This document shows, in pieces, positions 34,270-45,330 of a stretch of DNA of 64,000 nt (its first letter is position 1; each line of letters starts with the position of its first letter). The notes beneath the pieces are model-generated. The model did not search any database and had not been told where the DNA came from. It saw nothing but the letters and a program-made list of their open reading frames with translations. A program made the translations under genes and the position numbers. The stretch comes from Przewalskia tangutica (Eukaryota > Streptophyta > Magnoliopsida > Solanales > Solanaceae), in contig CM056738.1 of the NCBI GenBank assembly GCA_029844215.1, forward strand, positions 71,788,093 through 71,852,092, read 5' to 3'.

Positions 34270-34375
34270 GGAGAGGCAGGACATTTAGGATTTGTTTCCA
34301 TTCTTCTCTTTACGAAATCGTGCGATGAAGTCATCTACTAATTTGAATCTCTCGACCTATTCTTATGTATCGATT

Positions 34376-35530
34376 ATGCCTCGCGGAGCGACCGGGGCCC
34401 GAAGGGCAAGCGGCAACAAGAGTTGTTAGAGGTACGGAGGATTTCTAGGAATCGAGCCCGGACTATGCACGAGGTTATGGGGATCGACGAGATCAGCCAC
34501 GCCAACGATATTAGAGGCCGAGGCGGCGATAACACGAAGTTCGGTACACGAGCCTCGGTTCCACGGCCGGTGGAATATCGAGATTACGGAGAGCGGTCCG
34601 ATTATTGACTAGCATTGTGGCGGCGGCGATGCGAGGCCGTGCTAACCCTGGCGATAGTTTGAGGATTGGGACTTTACGAGTTGTAATCCCAGAGTTCTAT
34701 GGTTGAAGTCGAGAGGACCTCGTGAATTCATTCGGCAGTCTGACGGACTATGCAGTGCTTAGGGCCTCGGAGGCGAGTCAGTTGTGTTAGCCTCTTCTGG
34801 GATTCTGCGATATTGCGTTGAACTGGTTTGAGTCATGGGTATTGTCTAGAGGTAGGGGTGCTCCTCCAGCTGTTTAGGGTGAGTTCACGGGATCCTTCCT
34901 CGATCACTTCTTGCCTCACGAGGCGAGAGAGCCCGGCTTGGATAGGTTCTTAGCGTTAAGGCAGAATGGGAGAACCATCGAGAGTACAACACGGAATTTG
35001 ACTCATTGGCGGTATGCACCAGCTATTGTGGCGATATGGCGGGCGAGTTCACCGTATGTGATGGGACTAGACCGATATATAGTTACGCGTATGCAGGAGT
35101 AGCTCTTGACGAGGATGGATATTGCGGAGATGCGAGCTTATGCGAGGATTGATGATAGGGAGAGAGAGCCCGGTCAGTCCAACGAGAGGCGGGGCAGCGA
35201 GTTTGAGATAGTTTTAGTCGAGCGGCCTCGGCGCGAGCTAGGACTACATTTCACCCAGCGAGTGCTCATACCGGCCTTACGGCGGGTGGTTTGGCCGCCG
35301 AGGATATTGAGGCGAGTCGGGGCTCGGTGCGGGTTCCGGATGTGCGGGGATAGTAGCCAGGGGAGGCCACCTTTGTCTCGGTGTGGTTACTATGGTAGAG
35401 CTCATTTTGGGGAATGTCGGACTAGGTCGGCGACTTGTTATCTTTGCGGCAGCGGGGCCATTTGGCGAGACCGTCCGACCAAAGGTGGTGCTGGTGGGAT
35501 AACCTGATCTATCGGGTCGATTGCGGGTTC
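34376..35530 (+). pseudogene. Gypsy AB gag remnant
   Basis: Starts MPRGATGARRASGN at 34376 and soon breaks into several frames. Recognisable pieces are DIALNWFESWVLSRG-like (34812-34856), HEAREPGLDRFLALRQNGRT, RYAPAIVAIWRASSPYVMGL, DIAEMRAYARIDDREREPG and the zinc region CGYYGRAHFGECRTRSATCY. They align in order with the better gag of element D. Stops and frame changes are numerous. No protease or pol follows before the LTR. Confidence 0.82.
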
Positions 35531-35956
35531 CTCGCCTTGCGGCTAGGCGGGATGTTCATGCACCGGCCGCCGCGGCGAGTCGTGTAGCGATTCGATTTTA
35601 GCGGTCCTTTTACGCTATGCGATTTCAGGTATATTTTGATCCTTTTGAGCTTTGTATGCATGATAAAGTTGTTGTATGTTTAAGTGTCATGAACGGATTA
35701 CATTGAGACTATGTATGTATGCTAGAAGTAGGTGGGAAGTGCGATGAGAGAAGCATTTTAGGCCTTGAGTGGGAGTAAATAGCGTTGGTGCACCCTTGGG
35801 ATCTGTTTTCTTGGTTGATAATGATGGATGGGTATGCGAGTGCGATATCTTAGGATCATGAGCGACAAAATAAAGTTCCATTAATTGTAAGTACGAGGAG
35901 TATTAGATTGACTCCAAAAGAACATTCGGGGACGAATGTTTCTAAGGGGGGAAGAA
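35531..35956 (+). other. 3' region of gypsy AB with pre-PPT hairpin and polypurine tract
   Basis: No gene seen. At 35921-35940 AACATTCG-GGGA-CGAATGTT forms a seven-to-eight-pair hairpin; AAGGGGGGAAGAA (35944-35956) is the polypurine tract in front of LTR B. Confidence 0.8.
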
Positions 35957-38450
35957 TGTTACACCCCGTAAATTCAAGAGGTTAAGTTAAGAACATACGA
36001 AAGGAAATAAGATTTGAATTTGGAAAGTTGGGTTGGCAAAAGGTTGTGGGCAGACTTTCAGTCAACTTTGGAGTGGTATATCTCCTAGTTCTTTAGGAGT
36101 TTTGAAGAGTTTTAAAAGATTAGTATGAAGTTCGTTGAATCTAGTTTCCAACGCAACAAACCGTTCGTCGATAGGACATCGGAGTCAAAAGTTATGGAAG
36201 TTTCAAGTTTGGTGCGATCGAGCAAAGCGGCGATTTTGGTTCGAAGTGCAGCGCGGCCACGAATCTGAGGCGCGCCGATTGTTCTGGGGTTCGCGGGGTT
36301 GCGGGGCGCGGAATGCGAGAACTTTCTCGGAAGTGGCAGCGCCGCGGCGCCGAGGCGGGATTTTTTGCGATGTGCGAAAAGCAGGGGATATTTTGTTTTA
36401 AACCTATGGGAGGTGACAAGTGTCCCTCCCATCCTTTTATCTGAAAGTGGTCCTATTTTAGGGCCAAGTCTTGGAAGACTTGGCCATTTCATTCAAACCC
36501 TCCCAAGAAAGATCCTCTCCTTCTCTTGATAGTTTGAAGAAAACCTAGCCTAAGAGGAAATTGTTGGAGCGGCGGCAAGAAGGAAAAGTGTGGGTAAACT
36601 TGTGGGAAGCGCTGGTGGGCGATTTTGACGGAAATAGGTGGAGGAAAAAGGGGCTTTTGTGGGCTATTCCTTAAGGTAAAAGCTTCCCCTTTCTCTTGGT
36701 TATGAGCCTAAGGCTGTTATATTTTAGTAGTATAGATGTGAGCCTGAGGCTGTTATATTTTAGTGATTTAGAATTGAGCCTAAGGCTGTTTTATTGTAGT
36801 GGTATAGAGTTGAGCCTGAGGCTGTTTTATTGGAATAGATTTGGGTCGTCGCATGTTGTAAAGGGAGATTGTAATTATTGAAGATGTCTAGGGCTAGATA
36901 TCATGTTAGACTTAAGAACTTGGATTGGAAAGAGTTGAAAGGGGTTTAGTATTGGTTATATTGTTGGCCAAGAATGGCATGGAAAATATTGGTTTATTTT
37001 GTGTAGTTGTGGGGCGGAATTTTACACGTATTAGTAGGCGTGTAATCCCTTAATTCTTTGAATGAATTGAGCCTTAAATGTGGCGTTGGTTATTGAATTT
37101 CGGCCTTGAAAAAGGGGCATAGTAAGTAGAAACAAAGGAAGTGCTGTCCAAATTTCCCGTAGAACAAGGGACTTTTCATTAGAAAATATTACGTTGGAGC
37201 TAGAAGCTAATAGACGTATTATGGTCATTATAGGTTGACATCTACGGACGGCATATTGGAATTGGCAAGTGGATTAAGCAAAAGAGGTATGTAGAACTCT
37301 TCCTATCTCTTGAGCATGAGTAGTTATAACTGTATGGTACGGTAGACGTACGTGATTTTAAATGAAGTGAAGTCATTTGACATATTTGACTTGTTTTAAG
37401 GATGTCTAGTTGGTTGAGTTAGAGAATTAGCTCACGTGTCCTTAAGGAAGAGTTATAAGAATGGTTTATCCTAATAAGGTAGACAAGGATTTCTTGACAT
37501 GATCAAGTATAGAATACTAGATTCGGGAAGTATTGATTCTTGAACTATTCTAAAGATAAGGGACCTGATTCCTAAGTTAAGAAACTTGTTTTCTAAGTTA
37601 AGATTTTTGAGGTATTTTGAAAGTAGTGTAACTTGAATTGAAGTACAAGCCTCTTGGTTATAGAGAGAGCAAAGTGGTCTAAGACATAAAAAGTTATAAC
37701 GGCTTTATGGGAAGTTAGTTATGACGGCTTTATGGGAGGATAAGGATGTCTTGGTTATAAAGCATAAAGTTAGTATAACGGCTTTATGAGAAGTTGGTTA
37801 TAATAACTTTATGGAAGCTTAAAGAAATGGTTTTCTCGAATAAGGTAAGCCTAGATAAAAGAATGGATACTAAGAAAGGCAATTCGATTTAAAGGCATCA
37901 ATTGCTTAAAGTTTAAAATGAGGGTCACTTGAGTTAGAAGCCGAAGCATATTTCTAATAGTATAGTGACTTGTTTGAAATGTAGGTAAGCCTTGATACTA
38001 CGGGTGTTAGTATCTTGGGGTCTTATGTGGAAAAGGGATCTTGGAAAGAATAGAAATACATAGTACTTTGGGTTGAATTTTCCCAGGACTTGTTAAGTGA
38101 TATGGAAAGTGCCTAAGGTCGTAAAATGAGATCCATTTTGTATGTTAATGAAAGTCTAAAGAAGTTAGGAGCTTACTTGGGCGCAGTCGGTGATGGAGGA
38201 TTCCACGGGTATGCCTCCATTGCCTCATATGAGTCTCCGACGCAAGCGGTGATGTGGGATTCCACGGGTATGCTCCCCTGGTCATAGTATGAGTTTACTT
38301 GGATGTACCGACAGTGATGTGGGATTCCACGGGTATGTTTCCATGGTCTTAGTATGAGTTCTGGGACATACCGCTCGGTGTGAGGATTCCACGGGTATGC
38401 ATCGGGGACATGCTACGATGAGGATTAGAGGCATGTAGTTTGAGGGTAAG
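35957..38450 (+). repeat. LTR B (3') of gypsy AB, first part
   Basis: TGTTACACCCCGTAAATTCA onwards, nearly identical to LTR A outside the GC-rich module (36230-36360, rearranged). Cut at 38450 by element D, with gtaag duplicated. Confidence 0.93.
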
Positions 38451-39325
38451 TGTCACGACCCAGGCCGGAACGGCCCGGTACCTACGGGTATGCATCGAGA
38501 GAATAGCGGCGAACATCATGAAACAAAATCAGTATAAGGTGAACATCACTATGAAGCCGATAAAGCCGCTTTCATAAAATAACTTAACCGAAAGTGAAGC
38601 GACATCTTATCATTACTACCAAACCACAAACGTGACTACTGCACCTCAGGAATAACTTGTGGCGGGACAGGGCCCCGCCATACCCCCTGATTGTACAAAA
38701 GTAAATAACCTCAGGGAATCATACCAAAAGACAAAGCCTCCGGAGGGATGGAGCTCTCCAGAAAATGAACAGTGATCCTAAGAGTGCGGACGTGAGCTCA
38801 TTATCTCGACTGCGGCATGAACGCGGCCCGAAGGAGAGTCGATCTGGCGGTACCAAGTATGTGGCGAAAATGCGTAATGGAAACATAAGTCTGAAAACAA
38901 GCTGGGATCAGGGATGGAATCAAATTACCTTTTACTGTGCCTTACCATCATAAGAACATCAATCATATACTCTGCGGCATGAAGAATAGGAAGCTCATAA
39001 ATCAAATACAGAGCGTGCGTGGAATCCTTCATCACGGCGGTACATCCAAGTAAACTCATGGCGAACAATGGAAGCATACGTGGAATCGCCCATTTGGCGA
39101 TGCGTCAAGTAACTCATAATCGAACAATGAAAGCATACGTGGAATCCTTCATCGCGGCGATGCGTCAAGTAACTCATAGTGAACAATGGAAACATACGTG
39201 GAATCCTTCATCATGGCGGTGCGTCTAAGTAACTCATAAGAACAATGGAAGCATACGTGGAATCCTTCATCATTTGGCGATGCGTCAAGTAACTCATGGC
39301 GAACAATGGGAGCATACGTGGAATC
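38451..39325 (-). repeat. 3' LTR of gypsy D, outer part with minisatellite
   Basis: TGTCACGACCCAGG start, matching 52393 onwards. From 39013 it holds units of about 60 bp with CATACGTGGAATCCTTCATC. Element C entered one of these units (gaatc). Confidence 0.88.
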
Positions 39326-42300
39326 GTTATACCCGTATTTCCGTATATGCGTGAGGCGTGCGTATAAAAGTTTAAAGCCTTGAGTAGGCAAAGTGGCTTG
39401 GCGAATTAAATTTGTTCACAACACCCGTTTTGAGTCGTTTTTAAACGAAAGCGTTTTCCACGACTTTCGTAGGGAATTTCCGGCTATGACATTTTTAATT
39501 TTTGCGGATTTTTCCGAGGCGAAACATTTTGGACAACAAGAGGCGACACTTGTCACTCTCATTGGTTAGGCTTGGACGGTAAAGGGCTTGGCGAAAGTGG
39601 GGTTGAAATAGTCAAGGGTTGGTAGGATATTTTTGTGTTAGTTGGTTAGGGTGCACTTGGCAAGATCTTGGCCCTACACTTGCTATGCACTTGGCAAGAT
39701 CTTGGCCATTGGTTGGCCTTGGCTTGTCCTATAAATACCACCTCTTTGGAAGACTTATTCATCCTAAAAATCTCTAAGTCTTGAAAGACTCTCCCCTCCT
39801 CTATGTTCTCGTCCTCCCATTTCGTGAGGCCCTCGCCCGAGTAGCGCCCCCTCCTAGTAGTGTGGCCGTGGGGTACCCCTAGCCTTGTTGCTTCGTATAA
39901 TACCCCTGTGGTGTAGAAATACTCTCAAAGTATTGTTATAATGCCCAAATTACCTTAGCCATATACCTTGTTGTATTCTAAGGTTATACCTATCTGAAAA
40001 GCCCAAAAATACTATTATACTTAGTCGGTCCACAAAACCGAAACCCTAGGAAAATCTCCATAGTCCGTTGGAGTATTGTGTAGAAGTTGGTTAGAACTTC
40101 TAAGGGTGGTTCTGACGGAGTTGGGCGCGGGGTTGGAGCTAAACGATTGCCGGGATCGACTTTAACTAGGATAATTATGGGCTTATCGAGGTAATTATCT
40201 TGTCCTCTATTGTAATTGGAAATTACATGATTGAATATATAGTTGAAGTATACTATATAATAGAAGCGAACGTAGTTATCGTGATGTCTTTTGACTTAAG
40301 CTGAATAAAACTTACTGCAATGTCTTGCGACGTAAGCTTTGAATTTAAAGAAAGTCTTGACCGTAATTACATAGGGCTGTATTACGATGAGACTTGTGTA
40401 GTAGTACCGTGGAGTAGAATTGTACAGTTAGGGTTAGATGTATAACCCCGGTTGGCTCGTGGCCGGCCTCGATAGAGGAGGAGATTTCTGTTGCGGGGAG
40501 AGTCTTGCCGAATTTTGGTAGAATATTCTACGATGAGATCTAAATGTTAATAAGCGCCTTGTGGCCTTATAGGTTGATGTACTACGTGTGGCGCGATCTA
40601 CTTGGCTTAAGGAGTAGCCGACAGTTGGAAGTACTTGGAGCGTTTTGCTATTAGTCGATACTCGTCGCGAGGTATGTGAACCTCTTCCTATCTCTTCTAG
40701 CATGATATGTGTGAACTATGTAGTAAATGCGGTGACGTCGTACGTGCTAAATGTATTTGATTGGTGTAAAACATAAAGTGTTATAACGGCTTTATGGGAA
40801 GTTGGTTATATGACTTTATGTTGGTAAGAAAATACATGTGGTTTTAAAAGGTAGCGATTAGAACTATAAGCGGCTTGTTATGTGTTAATAAAGAACTTGA
40901 AGTATTTCAAAAGATTTTGAATCATTTTGAAAGAAGAAGTAATACTTGATTTTTGACAAACCTAAGAGTTATACTAGCTTTATGGGAAGTTAGGTATAAC
41001 GGCTTAAGAATGTTTCTTGATTTGAATCGAGAATGTGTATCGACAAACCACCTGCGGCGTTAATAAAAGGAAATGTTTTGACTAGTTAAGTATTATTAAA
41101 ACCAGTAGAAACTTCCATCCGCATAGAAGCTAAGATAAGACAAAATGATATTTCCTAGATCACGGCTGTTGTAATAAGATTGTTATAAACAAGAATATCC
41201 TACTCACATATAAGACTTATGTTTCTCACATTGTTTAAAAGAGAATTATATTCTTAAATGAATAAGACCATGAACTACGAAACCTTTCTAAAATAAGAAA
41301 CGTGAACATTTGAAATTAGGCAAACTTGGACGTTTGGAAAATAATGTTGTTACTTGATTTTACGAAGGTAAGTGTTTTGGTTTATTTAAAAAGATACCAC
41401 TCTATTTTATACTACGTATTGTGTGACTTATGTGAAAGCAACGGATCTTTTAAAAGATTTAATGTATGAAGTACTTTAGGGGTAGATACGAACTTGTTAG
41501 CTTAAAAGTACCTATGTGTATAACTTGATTGTGTTGGTTTGTGATAGCCTTGTAATACTTTCTTGTTGATTGATAAGTAAACATGTTAGGATGCTACGTG
41601 TGTTAGTATCTTGTGTGATCATGATGTAAGGGGGGTCATTCTTGTTGTGCTTACGTTGTTAAACGTTAAGCCCGTTGTACTGTTATTATATCACATACCC
41701 CTTTGACTTATTATACCGAGGGCTTGCCACCGACGCGGTCTTTACGGCTATGCGGTCCTCGTGACTATGCGAGTCGCGGTAGCTCGGGATTGATCATTCG
41801 GGTGTTTAGCCCGACGCGGGGATTCCCATGCGGTCTGTTGAGACTATGCGGTCTTTTGAGACTATGCGGGTTCGCGGGAGCCTAGGCGGATACCGAGGGT
41901 TAGCCGCGCCGACGCGGGGTATACCTCGGTGATGCAGGACCATGATTCGAGAATACCTCATGCGGGTCCGTGTGTGACCTATGCGGGCTGCGAGAGTTCG
42001 AGGATAGACGCGACATTGATATTGCGGGCGAGTGGCGGCCGATCGTGTAGTGCGGTCTAGGAAGACCTCGGGATACGATTTGTGGTATTTTTGGTGCGTG
42101 GGTCTTAGTAGTCGGCTATGCCTTCGCACTTGCCGTCACGGTTTTATTGTGATAACTTTGAGCGTGAGTCCACGACTTGACATATTGTTTATTTGTTGTG
42201 AGCGTAGTTTGCTTATCATACATGTCTCTGCTTTATAGACTATTATGATTTCATTTACGGTATTTTTAGTTTCACATACTAAATTTTTGTTATCGACCTC

Positions 42301-42695
42301 CTTGAAGTGCGTTCATGCCGCAGTTGAGGTACACGATCGTTGATCCTCGCTCTTAGGGTCACGATTCAGCTTTTGGGAAGCTCCGTTTCTCGGAGGCTTA
42401 TCTTGGTATAGTCCTGTTGTTGTAAGTGCTTACATTCGGGGTATGGCGAAGCCCTGTCCGTCGTTGTTGTCGTATCTTTTCTTAAGTGCATGAATCTTGT
42501 TGTGGCGGGGTTTGTAAAAGATTAAAGCGTTCATTTGTAAAAGTTGTTAATTTTATATCAGAAAGGCAAGTTTTCTCGCACTATTGTTTTGTACTTCACT
42601 TGTTTCATGTATGTGTTTTATGTTCGTGATTACTACGATGTTGTGTCACTAGGGTGCGGGGTAAGGCACGATCCACGGGCCGGGCAGTCGTGACA
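39326..42695 (+). repeat. 5' LTR of gypsy C, 3370 bp
   Basis: Strong TATA box TATAAATACC at 39731-39740. Upstream are two copies of CACTTGGCAAGATCTTGGCC. Near 41730-41880 short repeats of GACTATGCGGTC occur. High similarity to 45331-48713, differing mostly by small indels at C/G runs. Confidence 0.9.
39731..39740 (+). promoter_or_regulatory. TATA box in the 5' LTR of gypsy C
   Basis: CTATAAATACC; repeated at 45736-45746 in the 3' LTR. Confidence 0.75.
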
Positions 42696-42698
42696 AAA

Positions 42699-42711
42699 GT
42701 GGTATCGAAGC
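42699..42711 (+). promoter_or_regulatory. Primer binding site of gypsy C
   Basis: TGGTATCGAAGCG, four bases after GTGACA, as in AB. Confidence 0.8.
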
Positions 42712-42754
42712 GATTAATCCTCGGAAAGTGTCTACGCCGTATCGATGAAGTCTT

Positions 42755-42788
42755 GATTATCGGTGTGTTGTGCACCACACCAATAATC
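42755..42788 (+). ncRNA. Covarying leader stem-loop (gypsy C)
   Basis: GATTATCGGTGTG - TTGTGCAC - CACACCAATAATC: twelve pairs, one C-A mismatch, GTGCAC in the loop. Against AB the pair A-T has become G-C. Confidence 0.72.
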
Positions 42789-42894
42789 GAGGAGGCTATA
42801 GGGTATTTAGGATTGGTTTCTATTCTTCTCACTCGAGATCGTGCCTTAGAAATGTTGTAAGTTGGACCCTCGACGAAATTATTTCCTTATCATT

Positions 42895-43600
42895 ATGCCT
42901 CGCGTGGGCAACCCGGCCTAGGAGGCAAAGCGTAGGAGGCTGCGAGTAAGTCTGAGGGTTACGTGGGCACAGGCCCAAACATCACCTGGGGTGGTGCTTC
43001 ATTCGGGGAGTTTTGCGACGTCACTAACCCCAGCAGAGTTTAGCACGGCGGCGGCAGTTCCTACTGCGGCCATGACATTTGAACCTTCACGCGGCCAGGA
43101 GCGGTGAATATAGATTTGGGAGGCGACCCTGTTACTAACTATTGATTTGACTACCAGAGAGTATACCGATGTATCGCGAGTCTTGATGACTACCTAAGAG
43201 AAGGTTGTGCAAGAGTAATTCTTTAGTTGGGCTTGAGCATGGCCTGTGTACGGGCTTATGCGCTTGGCGAAAAGCGTAGAGATCGACGGGTTAACGAGGC
43301 GAAGAAGGCGGGCGTGAGCAGCAAGGTCCTTTGGTAACTTTCGAGGCGAGTCACCTCACCAGCAGATTTGATTACGCACGTCCACCAGTACAGAGTGGTC
43401 TTCCACGGATATCAGGATGTTCGGAGTATGCAGGAGTTGGTCAGAACTCCAGGGCTTCCGGTTCGCAGTGTGTGACGCGTCATCGGGAATGTCGTCTTTT
43501 AGTTAGTACTTGTTGTACTACGACCGTCGAGTCGATGTCGATAGAGTGTCCTTGTAGGAGGACTTAGCCTTGAGGATCGGTGGGTAGTTCGTCATCTTCC
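42895..43600 (+). pseudogene. Gypsy C gag remnant with internal deletion
   Basis: Starts MPRVGNPA like AB, then a stop. After a Pro/Ala-rich N-terminal stretch most of the gag core is missing, and the reading resumes with SMACVRAYALGEKRRDRRVN, matching the MDISRMQAFAQGIEDRE region of D, and then CVTRHRECRLLVSTCCT, a worn copy of the nucleocapsid Cys region. Frame changes between the pieces. Confidence 0.65.
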
Positions 43601-44454
43601 TAGCTATCGCCTGCAGGCGAGTTTGTTTAAACGACTAAGGGAGTGAAGCGATAGATATAGATATATCTTTAACCCTGTAGAGATCAGTATGTGTGATAAG
43701 GTGAGTATACCTTAAGTGCTATGTTCTGATAGCGGTGTGTTAGTTGTGTTTAGAAATCATGGTGGGTTAACCGAGTAAGATTTTGGGGGATAGATAAGGT
43801 GTGAGCCTTAGAATGTTTTACGTAGATACCTTAGAGGTAAGGCCATCTCGAGTATAGGTGTAGTGTTATGTTTGATCCTTATCAGAGTGCATGGTGCACG
43901 TGGGCTATGGTTGTGGGATAAGTCCCTGAGTAGCGTGATATGAAAGAGGTTAGTTGAGCTAAGAAGACCGCTAGGTTTTCGAAACGTGATTAGTAAGATT
44001 GTTCCGGATCGGGGAGCTAGTTTTGTGCGCGTTGCCGGGTCGGGTTGAGGCCCCGTTGCGGGTCAACCCGCGGTAGTTTTGGTGGTGGGGTCAGGTTGTG
44101 GTGGTCCCGCCTTGTGTTAGGGTTGTGAGGGTGTTAGGCCCAAGTTTAGTTAACCAGCGTACGAACTCGTGGATGCGTTCGACCAGTGGTCGGGCCGATG
44201 GGGCAGCCATCGTGTTCTTGGTCGGGGCCGTTTACTTGGGCTGTGTTGAGTTATCGAGAAAGGTTGTAAGGCTGCACGGTGCCTACCTTCACCTTATGGC
44301 AAGCAGTGGAGCCAGTGTTATGGCTGTTTTGTTTGGAAGTTTTACGGGCATGTGTTAAGAACTCAAGTGAGTCTCAGAATCGCATTCGCCCTCGGGCCAG
44401 TGTTTGGAGTTCAGGGATAGTTGTGGGGATTGTTGTCTCCTGTGGAGGTAGTGT
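43601..44454 (+). other. Unassigned internal sequence of gypsy C
   Basis: GC-richer than the LTRs, with no protein motif recognised on either strand. Probably decayed pol or deletion junctions. Confidence 0.4.
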
Positions 44455-44880
44455 TTAAGCGACCATTTCAATGTTCGGATGTCGCCTTATGAAGCCTTGT
44501 GGGGAAGGGTAAGTTCTTGGTCGATTGGTTCGATGTTGGCAAGGTTCGAAAATTGGTAGATACGTGTTGGCAGGATGTGGATAGGGTGAAGCTTGTCTAG
44601 AAGAGATTCTGGCAGCTCAGAGAAATCGTGTGGATAATCGGCGACGACGCTTAGAGTTCGAGTTGTGATCGGTCTTCTTGAACGTACCACCCCGGGTTGC
44701 GTGTGACGACTTTTGGGAAGCAGAGGAAAACTTAGCCCGAGTTACGTTGGGCCCGTTTGAGTTCAGGTGCAGAATAGGCGGGTTGCCTATATGTTAGCAA
44801 TTGCCGTCCGACTTAGGAGGCGATGCGTCCGTCTTCGTATTGATATGATCGGGAAAGTATCGGAGATCCATCCAGAGTGT
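44455..44880 (+). pseudogene. Gypsy integrase C-terminal fragment in element C
   Basis: MSPYEALWGR (44477-44506) is the conserved gypsy integrase motif after the core. Further on, in shifted frames, AAQRNRVDNRRRRLEFEL (44611-44664) and RVAYMLAIAVRLRRR (44776-44820) follow the usual order of the integrase C-terminal/pre-chromodomain region. This shows the family is gypsy with integrase after RT, and that C derives from a pol-bearing ancestor by deletion. Confidence 0.75.
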
Positions 44881-45034
44881 TCCCAGTTAATGATGACCAC
44901 GTTAGGGATAGTAACCCCGAGTTTTGGAAACTGAAGCCGTATCAGAATGTGGTAAGAGTTCGAGTGTACGACCTCCTCCGGGATCGCATGCAGCCGGTAC
45001 CATTTGTTGGGTCGCCGGAGTGACACCAGAACCT

Positions 45035-45330
45035 CGCGGCAAAGTGACAAAAGTGGTATCAGTGGTATCGCGAGCATAGATGTGATCATTTTCTTTTTGT
45101 GTAAAGTAGGTGCGAAGGAAGTATATTTTAGACCCCGGTGAGAGGTGTTTTGGTGATGTTAGAGGTGTTTCCTCGTGGACTTGGATGTGAGCTTTTTGCG
45201 CAAGTTGTTTCTGTGGCCATGTGTGGCAAGGATTGTTCTCGTAAGTATAGTAGTGAAGACTATACTGGCGCGCGTTTGTTTTGAGACTTAGAAAGAACAT
45301 TCGGGACGAATGTTTCTAAGGAGGGGAGAA
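45035..45330 (+). other. LTR-end/primer-site-like junction and 3' region of gypsy C
   Basis: GTGACAAAAGTGGTATCAGT followed by GGTATCGCGAGCATAG (45045-45078) looks like an LTR end plus a doubled tRNA-iMet primer site inside the internal region. The pre-PPT hairpin ACATTCG-GGA-CGAATGT is at 45297-45313, with polypurine AAGGAGGGGAGAA at 45318-45330. Confidence 0.6.

Noticed and set aside
35106..35507. Separate 133-residue gene
   Set aside because: It contains the gag tail and zinc region of gypsy AB in one of several shifted frames.
41703..42129. Arg/Gly-rich readings on both strands
   Set aside because: They come from GC-rich short repeats in the LTR of gypsy C and are not kept in the sister LTR.
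44098..44358. An 86-residue plus-strand reading in element C
   Set aside because: No motif, sits inside a decayed pol region, and is overlapped by other equally open frames.
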